Assembly: GCA_037013495.1 (NCBI GenBank)
Contig: CM072810.1
Span: 34,811,843-34,875,842, forward strand
DNA from: Hippophae tibetana
Taxonomy: Eukaryota > Streptophyta > Magnoliopsida > Rosales > Elaeagnaceae
Direction: 5' to 3'
DNA length: 64,000 nucleotides
The position numbers were made by a program, and so were the translations under genes. A model generated the notes under the pieces. It had not been told where the DNA came from, made no database searches, and saw only the letters and a list, made by a program, of their open reading frames with translations. Of this stretch, positions 10,634-21,949 are shown in pieces (positions within the stretch are counted from its first letter, which is position 1; each line of letters starts with the position of its first letter).

Positions 10634-12996
10634 AATGATTTTCTCAATCTAATTTTCTTTGCAAATAGGTCCACTAAACTTCTTCAAGTAGTTGATAATG
10701 TTTGAAAAACAGTGAAAGACTTTGTCCAAAGTTACTTCCCCTTGCATGATATAGTGCTCAAAATTTCAATTCAACTTCATAATTCTAGATTTATTTTAAT
10801 ATTGAAATGCTTATACGAGTGGTCTCAAAAATCATTCATGTTGTTTTGAAGAAGTACACTTTTAAATTAATTGTAATAATCATTTTAGAGAACTAATTGC
10901 CTTTTTTTAATTATCCTAAAAAATGGTTTTTTTCTTTCTATGAAATTTAGGAAATCACACTGCAAGTGGAGCCATTTTCTCTTCATTATGATTAGAGTCA
11001 TCTTTTGTAACACTTGGGTCAAAAACATGTTCACTCTCACCACTATCCTTGATGTCTTGAGGGCCAATTTCTTTCCCTCCCCGAAAGTCGATTGCTCTCA
11101 ACTTGGGCAAAAGTGATGTAGTTCGAATACTTGCCCAACAGATTCATTACAGAGTATGTTCGGTGGGTATGTACATGGACTTAAGTAAGGTAACTTTGGC
11201 ATTAAAATGATAAGATAGTATAGGAATGATTTTATCAATCTAATTTTCTTGGCAAATAGGTCCACTAAACTTTTCAAGGAGTTGCTTATGTTTGAAAAAC
11301 ATTCCAAGACTTTGTCCAAAGTTACTTCCCCTTGCATGATATAGTGCTCAAAATTTCAATTCAACTTCATAAATCTAGATTGATTTTAATGTTGAAATGC
11401 TTATATGAGTGGTCTCAAAAATCATTCATGTTGTTTTGAAGAAGTACACTTTTAAATTAATTGTAATAATCATTTTAGAGACCTAATTACCTTTTTTTAA
11501 TTATCCTAAAAAATGGTTTTTTTCTTTCTATAAAATTTAGGAAATCACACTACAAGTGGAGGCATTTTCTCTTCATTAGGATTAGAGTCATCTTTTCAAA
11601 CAATTGGGTCAAAAACATGTTCACTCTCACCACTATCCTTGATGTCTTGAGGGACAATTTCTTTCCCTCCTCGAAAGTATATTGCTCTCAACTAGGGAAA
11701 AAGTGATGCAGTTTGAATACTTGCCCAACAGATTCATTTAAGAGTATGTCCGGTGGGCTTGTAAATGGACTTAAGCAAGGTAAATTTGGCATTAAAACGA
11801 TAAGGTTGTATAGGAATGATTTTCTCAATCTAATTTTCTTTGCAAATAGGTCCACTAAACTTCTTCAAGTAGTTGGTAATGTTTGAAAAACATTGAAAGA
11901 CTTTGTCCAAAGTTACTTCCCCTTGCATGATATAGTGCTCAAAATTTCAATTCAACTTCATAATTCTAGATTTATTTTAATATTGAAATGCTTATATGAG
12001 TGGTCTCAAAAATCATTCATGTTGTTTTGAAGATGTACACTTTTAAATTAATTGTAATAATCATTTTAGAGACCTAATTACCTTTTTTTAATTATCCTAA
12101 AAAATGGTTTTTTTCTTTCTATGAAATTTAGGAATTCACACTGCAAGTAGAGCCATTTTCTCTTCATTATGATTAGAGTCATCTTTTCTAACACTTGGGT
12201 CAAAAACATGTTCACTCTCACCACTATCCTTGATATCTTGAGGGCCAATTTCTTTCCCTCCTCGAAAGTATATTGCTCTCAACTTGGGCAAAAGTGATGT
12301 AGTTCGAATACTTGCCCAACAGATTCATTTAAGAGTATGTTCGGTGGGCTTGTACATGGCCTTAAGCAAGCTAACTTTGGCATTAAAATGATAAGGTAGT
12401 ATAGGAATTATTTTCTCAATCTAATTTTCTTTGCAAATAGGTCCACCCAAGTTTTACAAGTAGTTGATAATGTTTGAAAAGCATTGAAAGACTTTGTCCA
12501 AAGTTACTTCCCCTTGCATGATATAGTGCTCAAAATTTCAATTCAACTTCATAATTCTAGATTTATTGTAATATTGAAATGCTTATATGAGTGGTCTCAG
12601 AAATCATTCATGTTGTTTTGAAGAATTACAATTTTCAATTAATTGTAATAATCATTTTAGGTCCCTAATTTCCTTTTTATAATAACCCTAAAAAAGGGTT
12701 TTTTTCTTTCTAAGAAATTTAGGAAATCACACTGCAAGTGGAGCCATTTTCTCTTCATTATGATTAGAGTCATCTTTTGTAACACTTGGGTCAAAAACAT
12801 GTTCACTCTCACCACTATCCTTGATGTCTTGAGGGCCAATTTCTTTCCCTCCTCGAAAGTATAATGCTCTCGACTAGGGCAAAAGTGATGCAGTTCGAAT
12901 ACTTGCCCAACAGATTCATTTAAGAGTATGTCCGGTGGGCTTGTAAATGGACTTAAGCAAGGTAAATTTGGCATTAAAACGATAAGGTTGTCTAGG
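10634..12996 (+). repeat. 2363-bp four-monomer HOR, copy 1 (std/T, Q/R, std/S, P/U)
   Basis: Monomers at 10634, 11225, 11815 and 12406 (591, 590, 591, 591 bp). The unit is followed directly by a second copy at an offset of exactly 2363 bp. Private shared markers include TTGTCTAGG before the first monomer, GATGCAGTTTGAATAC near 11707, CTTGATATCTTGAGG near 12229 and TTTATTGTAATATTG near 12563, all recurring 2363 bp later. The last monomer is a P 5' half joined to a U 3' half with the hairpin at 12684-12700. Confidence 0.93.
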
Positions 12997-15359
12997 AATG
13001 ATTTTCTCAATCTAATTTTCTTTGCAAATAGGTCCACTAAACTTCTTCAAGTAGTTGATAATGTTTGAAAAACAGTGAAAGACTTTGTCCAAAGTTACTT
13101 CCCCTTGCATGATATAGTGCTCAAAATTTCAATTCAACTTCATAATTCTAGATTTATTTTAATATTGAAATGCTTATACGAGTGGTCTCAAAAATCATTC
13201 ATGTTGTTTTGAAGAAGTACACTTTTAAATTAATTGTAATAATCATTTTAGAGAACTAATTGCCTTTTTTTAATTATCCTAAAAAATGGTTTTTTTCTTT
13301 CTATGAAATTTAGGAAATCACACTGCAAGTGGAGCCATTTTCTCTTCATTATGATTAGAGTCATCTTTTGTAACACTTGGGTCAAAAACATGTTCACTCT
13401 CACCACTATCCTTGATGTCTTGAGGGCCAATTTCTTTCCCTCCCCGAAAGTCGATTGCTCTCAACTTGGGCAAAAGTGATGTAGTTCGAATACTTGCCCA
13501 ACAGATTCATTACAGAGTATGTTCGGTGGGTATGTACATGGACTTAAGTAAGGTAACTTTGGCATTAAAATGATAAGATAGTATAGGAATGATTTTATCA
13601 ATCTAATTTTCTTGGCAAATAGGTCCACTAAACTTTTCAAGGAGTTGCTAATGTTTGAAAAACATTCCAAGACTTTGTCCAAAGTTACTTCCCCTTGCAT
13701 GATATAGTGCTCAAAATTTCAATTCAACTTCATAAATCTAGATTGATTTTAATGTTGAAATGCTTATATGAGTGGTCTCAAAAATCATTCATGTTGTTTT
13801 GAAGAAGTACACTTTTAAATTAATTGTAATAATCATTTTAGAGACCTAATTACCTTTTTTTAATTATCCTAAAAAATGGTTTTTTTCTTTCTATAAAATT
13901 TAGGAAATCACACTACAAGTGGAGGCATTTTCTCTTCATTAGGATTAGAGTCATCTTTTCAAACAATTGGGTCAAAAACATGTTCACTCTCACCACTATC
14001 CTTGATGTCTTGAGGGACAATTTCTTTCCCTCCTCGAAAGTATATTGCTCTCAACTAGGGAAAAAGTGATGCAGTTTGAATACTTGCCCAACAGATTCAT
14101 TTAAGAGTATGTCCGGTGGGCTTGTAAATGGACTTAAGCAAGGTAAATTTGGCATTAAAACGATAAGGTTGTATAGGAATGATTTTCTCAATCTAATTTT
14201 CTTTGCAAATAGGTCCACTAAACTTCTTCAAGTAGTTGGTAATGTTTGAAAAACATTGAAAGACTTTGTCCAAAGTTACTTCCCCTTGCATGATATAGTG
14301 CTCAAAATTTCAATTCAACTTCATAATTCTAGATTTATTTTAATATTGAAATGCTTATATGAGTGGTCTCAAAAATCATTCATGTTGTTTTGAAGATGTA
14401 CACTTTTAAATTAATTGTAATAATCATTTTAGAGACCTAATTACCTTTTTTTAATTATCCTAAAAAATGGTTTTTTTCTTTCTATGAAATTTAGGAATTC
14501 ACACTGCAAGTAGAGCCATTTTCTCTTCATTATGATTAGAGTCATCTTTTCTAACACTTGGGTCAAAAACATGTTCACTCTCACCACTATCCTTGATATC
14601 TTGAGGGCCAATATCTTTCCCTCCTCGAAAGTATATTGCTCTCAACTTGGGCAAAAGTGATGTAGTTCGAATACTTGCCCAACAGATTCATTTAAGAGTA
14701 TGTTCGGTGGGCTTGTACATGGCCTTAAGCAAGCTAACTTTGGCATTAAAATGATAAGGTAGTATAGGAATTATTTTCTCAATCTAATTTTCTTTGCAAA
14801 TAGGTCCACCCAAGTTTTACAAGTAGTTGATAATGTTTGAAAAGCATTGAAAGACTTTGTCCAAAGTTACTTCCCCTTGCATGATATAGTGCTCAAAATT
14901 TCAATTCAACTTCATAATTCTAGATTTATTGTAATATTGAAATGCTTATATGAGTGGTCTCAGAAATCATTCATGTTGTTTTGAAGAATTACAATTTTCA
15001 ATTAATTGTAATAATCATTTTAGGTCCCTAATTTCCTTTTTATAATAACCCTAAAAAAGGGTTTTTTTCTTTCTAAGAAATTTAGGAAATCACACTGCAA
15101 GTGGAGCCATTTTCTCTTCATTATGATTAGAGTCATCTTTTGTAACACTTGGGTCAAAAACATGTTCACTCTCACCACTATCCTTGATGTCTTGAGGGCC
15201 AATTTCTTTCCCTCCTCGAAAGTATAATGCTCTCGACTAGGGCAAAAGTGATGCAGTTCGAATACTTGCCCAACAGATTCATTTAAGAGAATGTCCGGTG
15301 GGCTTGTAAATGGACTTAAGCAAGGTAAATTTGGCATTAAAACGATAAGGTTGTCTAGG
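12997..15359 (+). repeat. 2363-bp four-monomer HOR, copy 2
   Basis: Monomers at 12997, 13588, 14178 and 14769. Nearly identical to the preceding copy; visible differences are few, for example GGCCAATATCTTTCC near 14606 and GAGAATGTCC near 15287. The U-type hairpin lies at 15047-15063. Confidence 0.93.
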
Positions 15360-18300
15360 AATGATTTTCTCAATCTAATTTTCTTTGCAAATAGGTCCAC
15401 TAAACTTCTTCAAGTAGTTGATAATGTTTGAAAAACAGTGAAAGACTTTGTCCAAAGTTACTTCCCCTTGCATGATATAGTGCTCAAAATTTCAATTCAA
15501 CTTCATAATTCTAGATTTATTTTAATATTGAAATGCTTATACGAGTGGTCTCAAAAATCATTCATGTTGTTTTGAAGAAGTACACTTTTAAATTAATTGT
15601 AATAATCATTTTAGAGAACTAATTGCCTTTTTTTAATTATCCTAAAAAATGGTTTTTTTCTTTCTATGAAATTTAGGAAATCACACTGCAAGTGGAGCCA
15701 TTTTCTCTTCATTATGATTAGAGTCATCTTTTGTAACACTTGGGTCAAAAACATGTTCACTCTCACCACTATCCTTGATGTCTTGAGGGCCAATTTCTTT
15801 CCCTCCCCGAAAGTCGATTGCTCTCAACTTGGGCAAAAGTGATGTAGTTCGAATACTTGCCCAACAGATTCATTACAGAGTATGTTCGGTGGGTATGTAC
15901 ATGGACTTAAGTAAGGTAACTTTGGCATTAAAATGATAAGATAGTATAGGAATGATTTTATCAATCTAATTTTCTTGGCAAATAGGTCCACTAAACTTTT
16001 CAAGGAGTTGCTAATGTTTGAAAAACATTCCAAGACTTTGTCCAAAGTTACTTCCCCTTGCATGATATAGTGCTCAAAATTTCAATTCAACTTCATAAAT
16101 CTAGATTGATTTTAATGTTGAAATGCTTATATGAGTGGTCTCAAAAATCATTCATGTTGTTTTGAAGAAGTACACTTTTAAATTAATTGTAATAATCATT
16201 TTAGAGACCTAATTACCTTTTTTTAATTATCCTAAAAAATGGTTTTTTTCTTTCTATAAAATTTAGGAAATCACACTACAAGTGGAGGCATTTTCTCTTC
16301 ATTAGGATTAGAGTCATCTTTTCAAACAATTGGGTCAAAAACATGTTCACTCTCACCACTATCCTTGATGTCTTGAGGGACAATTTCTTTCCCTCCTCGA
16401 AAGTATATTGCTCTCAACTAGGGAAAAAGTGATGCAGTTCGAATACTTGCCCAACAGATTCATTTAAGAGTATGTCCGGTGGGCTTGTAAATGGACTTAA
16501 GCAAGGTAAATTTGGCATTAAAACGATAAGGTTGTATAGGAATGATTTTCTCAATCTAATTTTCTTTGCAAATAGGTCCACTAAACTTCTTCAAGTAGTT
16601 GGTAATGTTTGAAAAACATTGAAAGACTTTGTCCAAAGTTACTTCCCCTTGCATGATATAGTGCTCAAAATTACAATTCAACTTCATAATTCTAGATTTA
16701 TTTTAATATTGAAATGCTTATATGAGTGGTCTCAAAAATCATTCATGTTGTTTTGAAGAAGTACACTTTTAAATTAATTGTAATAATCATTTTAGAGACC
16801 TAATTACCTTTTTTTAATTATCCTAAAAAATGGTTTTTTTCTTTCTATGAAATTTAGGAATTCACACTGCAAGTAGAGCCATTTTCTCTTCATTATGATT
16901 AGAGTCATCTTTTCTAACACTTGGGTCAAAAACATGTTCACTCTCACCACTATCCTTGATGTCTTGAGGGCCAATTTCTTTCCCTCCTCGAAAGTATATT
17001 GCTCTCAACTTGGGCAAAAGTGATGTAGTTCGAATACTTGCCCAACAGATTCATTTAAGAGTATGTTCGGTGGGCTTGTACATGGCCTTAAGCAAGCTAA
17101 CTTTGGCATTAAAATGATAAGGTAGTATAGGAATTATTTTCTCAATCTAATTTTCTTTGCAAATAGGTCCACCCAAGTTTTACAAGTAGTTGATAATGTT
17201 TGAAAAGCATTGAAAGACTTTGTCCAAAGTTACTTCCCCTTGCATGATATAGTGCTCAAAATTTCAATTCAACTTCATAATTCTAGATTTATTTTAATAT
17301 TGAAATGCTTATATGAGTGGTCTCAAAAATCATTCATGTTGTTTTGAAGATGTACACTTTTAAATTAATTGTAATAATCATTTTAGAGACCTAATTACCT
17401 TTTTTTAATTATCCTAAAAAATGGTTTTTTTTCTTTCTATGAAATTTAGGAATTCACACTGCAAGTAGAGCCATTTTCTCTTCATTATGATTAGAGTCAT
17501 CTTTTCTAACACTTGGGTCAAAAACATGTTCACTCTCACCACTATCCTTGATGTCTTGAGGGCCAATTTCTTTCCCTCCTCGAAAGTATATTGCTCTCAA
17601 CTTGGGCAAAAGTGATGTAGTTCGAATACTTGCCCAACAGATTCATTTAAGAGTATGTTCGGTGGGCTTGTACATGGCCTTAAGCAAGCTAACTTTGCCA
17701 TTAAAATGATAAGGTAGTATAGGAATTATTTTCTCAATCTAATTTTCTTTGCAAATAGGTCCACCCAAGTTTTACAAGTAGTTGATAATGTTTGAAAAGC
17801 ATTGAAAGACTTTGTCCAAAGTTACTTCCCCTTGCATGATATAGTGCTCAAAATTTCAATTCAACTTCATAATTCTAGATTTATTTTAATATTGAAATGC
17901 TTATATGAGTGGTCTCAAAAATCATTCATGTTGTTTTGAAGATGTACACTTTTAAATTAATTGTAATAATCATTTTAGAGACCTAATTACCTTTTTTTAA
18001 TTATCCTAAAAAATGGTTTTTTTCTTTCTATGAAATTTAGGAATTCACACTGCAAGTAGAGCCATTTTCTCTTCATTATGATTAGAGTCATCTTTTCTAA
18101 CACTTGGGTCAAAAACATGTTCACTCTCACCACTATCCTTGATGTCTTGAGGGCCAATTTCTTTCCCTCCTCGAAAGTATATTGCTCTCAACTTGGGCAA
18201 AAGTGATGTAGTTCGAATACTTGCCCAACAGATTCATTTAAGAGTATGTTCGGTGGGCTTGTACATGGCCTTAAGCAAGCTAACTTTGGCATTAAAATGA

Positions 18301-18905
18301 TAAGGTAGTATAGGAATTATTTTCTCAATCTAATTTTCTTTGCAAATAGGTCCACCCAAGTTTTACAAGTAGTTGATAATGTTTGAAAAGCATTGAAAGA
18401 CTTTGTCCAAAGTTACTTCCCCTTGCATGATATAGTGCTCAAAATTTCAATTCAACTTCATAATTCTAGATTTTTTTTAAAATTGAAATGCTTATATGAG
18501 TGGTCTCAGAAATCATTCATGTTGTTTTGAAGAATTACAATTTTCAATTAATTGTAATAATCATTTTAGGTCCCTAATTTCCTTTTTATAATAACCCTAA
18601 AAAAGGGTTTTTTTCTTTCTAAGAAATTTAGGAAATCACACTGCAAGTGGAGCCATTTTCTCTTCATTATGATTAGAGTCATCTTTTGTAACACTTGGGT
18701 CAAAAACATGTTCACTCTCACCACTATCCTTGATGTCTTGAGGGCCAATTTCTTTCCCTCCTCGAAAGTATAATGCTCACGACTAGGGCAAAAGTGATGC
18801 AGTTCGAATACTTGCCCAACAGATTCATTTAAGAGTATGTCCGGTGGGCTTGTAAATGGACTTAAGCAAGGTAAATTTGGCATTAAAACGATAAGGTAGT
18901 ATAGG
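15360..18905 (+). repeat. HOR copy 3 with two extra P/S monomers (3546 bp)
   Basis: Monomers at 15360, 15951, 16541, 17132, 17724 and 18315 (591, 590, 591, 592, 591, 591 bp). The order is std/T, Q/R, std/S, P/S, P/S, P/U, i.e. the 2363-bp unit plus two P/S monomers of the type amplified at 5907-10042. The 592-bp copy at 17132 has one extra T in the poly-T tract after AAAAAATGG. The final monomer has a private TTTTTTTTAAAATTG at about 18472 and its hairpin at 18593-18609. Confidence 0.9.
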
Positions 18906-20084
18906 AATGATTTTCTCAATCTAATTTTCTTTGCAAATAGGTCCACTAAACTTCTTCAAGGAGTTGATAATGTTTGAAAAACATTGAAAGACTTTGTCCA
19001 AAGTTACTTCCCCTTGCATGATATAGTGCTCAAAATTTCAATTCAACTTCATAATTCTAGATTTATTTTAATATTGAAATGCTTATACGAGTGGTCTCAA
19101 AAATCATTCATGTTGTTTTGAAGAAGTATACTTTTAAATTAATTGTAATAATCATTTTAGAGACCTAATTGCCTTTTTTTAATTATCCTAAAAAATGGTT
19201 TTTTGCTTTCTATGAAATTTAGGAAATCTCACTGCAAGTGGAGCCATTTTCTCTTCATTATGATTAGAGTCATCTTTTGTAACACTTGGGTCAAAAACAT
19301 GTTCACTCTCACCACTATCCTTGATGTCTTGAGGGCCAATTTCTTTCCCTCCCCGAAAGTCGATTGCTCTCAACTTGAACAAAAGTGATGTAGTTCGAAT
19401 ACTTGCCCAACAGATTCATTACAGAGTATGTTCGGTGGGCATGTACATGGACTTAAGTAAGGTAACTTTGGCATTAAAATGATAAGGTAGTATAGGAATG
19501 ATTTTCTCAATCTAATTTTCTTTGCTAATAGGTCCACTAAACTTCTTCAAGTAGTTGGTAATGTTTGAAAAACATTGAAAGACTTTGTCCAAAGTTACTT
19601 CCCCTTGCATGATATAGTGCTCAAAATTTCAATTAAACTTCATAATTCTAGATTTATTTTAATATTGACATGCTTATATGAGTGGTCTCAAAAATCATTC
19701 ATGTTGTTTTGAAGAATTACAATTTTAAATTAATTGTAAAAATCATTTTAGAGCCCTAATTACCTTTTTTTAATTATCCTAAATTTTTTTTTGCTTTCTA
19801 TGAAATTTAGGAAATCACACTGCAAGTGGAGCCATTTTCTCTTCATTATGATTAGACTCATCTTTTCTAACAATTGGGTCAAAAACATGTTCACTCTCAC
19901 CACTATCCTTGATGTCTTCAGGGCCAATTTCTTTCCCTCCTCGAAAGTATATTGCTCTCAACTTGGGCAAAAGTGATGTAGTTCGAATACTTGCCCAACA
20001 GATTCATTTAAGAGTATGTTCGGTGGGCATGTACATGGCCTTAAGCAAGGTAACTTTGGCATTAAAATGATAAGGTAGTATAGG
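18906..20084 (+). repeat. Two junction monomers (591 and 588 bp)
   Basis: Monomer 18906-19496 is std/T with private changes: GTATACTTTT, TTTTTTGCTTTC, and TTGAACAAAAG in place of TTGGGCAAAAG near 19375. Monomer 19497-20084 has the shortened tract CTAAATTTTTTTTTGC, where the A6-TGG-T7 segment has been reduced, plus TTGACATGC. It introduces the short poly-T form that is carried by the composite monomers following it. Confidence 0.85.
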
Positions 20085-21949
20085 AATGATTTTATCAATC
20101 TAATTTTCTTGGCAAATAGGTCCACTGAACGTTTCAAGGAGTTGCTAATGTTTGAAAAACATTCCAAGACTTTGTCCAAAGTTACTTCCCCTTGCATGAT
20201 ATAGTGCTCAAAATTTCAATTCAACTTCATAAATCTAGATTGATTTTAATGTTGAAATGCTTATATGAGTGGTCTAAAAAATCATTCATGTTGTTTTGAA
20301 GAAGTACACTTTTAAATTAATTGTAATAATCATTTTAGAGACCTAATTACCTTTTTTTAATTATCCTAAATTTTTTTTTCTTTCTATGAAATTTAGGAAA
20401 TCACACTGCAAGTGGAGCCATTTTCTCTTCATTATGATTAGACTCATCTTTTCTAACAATTGGGTCAAAAACATGTTCACTCTCACCACTATCCTTGATG
20501 TCTTGAGGGCCAATTTCTTTCCCTCCTCAAAAGTATATTGCTATCAACTGGGGCAAAAGTGATGCAGTTTGAATTCACTCTAACCACTATCCTTGATGTC
20601 TTGAGTGCCAATTTCTTTCCCTCCTCGAAAGTAGATTGCTCTTAACTTGGGCAAAAGTGATGCACTTCGAATACTTACCTAACAGATTCATTTAAGAGTA
20701 TGTTCGGTGGGCTTGTACATGGACTTAAGCAAGCTAACTTTGGCATTAAAATGATAAGGTAGTATAGGAATTATTTTCTCAATCTAATTTTCTTTGCAAA
20801 TAGGTCCACCCAAGTTTTACAAGTAGTTGATAATGTTTGAAAAGCACTGAAAGACTTTGTCCAAAGTTACTTCCCCTTGCATGATATAGTGCTCAAAATT
20901 TCAATTCAACTTCATAATTCTAGATTTATTTTAATATTGAAATGCTTATATGAGTGGTCTCAGAAATCATTCATGTTGTTTTGAAGAATTACAATTTTCA
21001 ATTAATTGTAATAATCATTTTAGGTCCCTAATTTCCTTTTTATAATAACCCTAAAAAAGGGTTTTTTTCTTTCTAAGAAATTTAGGAAATCACACTGCAA
21101 GTGGAGCCATTTTCTCTTCATTATGATTAGAGTCATCTTTTGTAACACTTGGGTCAAAAACATGTTCACTCTCACCACTATCCTTGATGTCTTGAGGGCC
21201 AATTTCTTTCCCTCCTCGAAAGTATAATGCTCTCGACTAGGGCAAAAGTGATGCAGTTCGAATACTTGCCCAACAGATTCATTTAAGAGTATGTCCGGTG
21301 GGCATGTAAATGGACTTAAGCAAGGTAAATTTGGCATTAAAACGATAAGGTAGTATAGGAATGATTTTCTCAATCTAATTTTCTTTGCAAATAGGTCCAC
21401 TAAACTTCTTCAAGGAGTTGATAATGTTTGAAAAACATTGAAAGACTTTGTCCAAAGTTACTTCCCCTTGCATGATATAGTGCTCAAAATTTCAATTAAA
21501 CTTCATAATTCTAGATTTATTTTAATATTGACATGCTTATACGAGTGGTCCCAAAAATCATTCATGTTGTTTTGAAGAAGTACACTTTTAAATGAATTGT
21601 AATAATCATTTTAGAGACCTAATTACCTTTTTTTAATTATCCTAAAAATGGTTTTTTTCTTTCTATGAAATTTAGGAATTCACACTGCAAGTAGAGCCAT
21701 TTTCTCTTCATTTTGATTAGAGTCATCTTTTCTAACACTTGGGTCAAAAACATGTTCACTCTCACCACTATCTTTGATGTTTTGAGGGCCAATTTCTTTC
21801 CCTCCTCGAAAGTATATTGCTCTCAACTTGGGCAAAAGTGATGTAGTTCGAATACTTGCCCAACAGATTCATTTAAGAGTATGTTCGGTGGGCATGTACA
21901 TGGCCTTAAGCAAGGTAACTTTGGCATTAAAATGATAAGGTAGTATAGG
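20085..21949 (+). repeat. Composite HOR unit, short form (1865 bp)
   Basis: Three monomers: composite Q/R-like (684 bp), P/U (591 bp) and a std/S monomer (590 bp). The third looks like the 5' part of the monomer type at 23226 joined to the 3' part of the type at 23817, including the shared GGTCCCAAAAATC at about 21548. That junction accounts for this unit being about one monomer shorter than the two units that follow. Confidence 0.85.
20476..20671 (+). repeat. 98-bp internal tandem duplication in composite monomer 20085-20768
   Basis: Copy 1 20476-20573, copy 2 20574-20671. Each starts at TTCACTCT and runs to TTTGAA (copy 1) or TTCGAA (copy 2) after AAAAGTGATGCA. Copy 2 has diagnostic changes: CTAACC for CTCACC, GAGTGCC for GAGGGCC, GTAGATTGCTCTTAAC, and GCACTTCG, followed by CTTACCTAACAG. 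The join creates GAATTC. Here copy 1 has CTCAAAAG and GCTATCAACTGG, the second being private to this composite. Confidence 0.95.
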
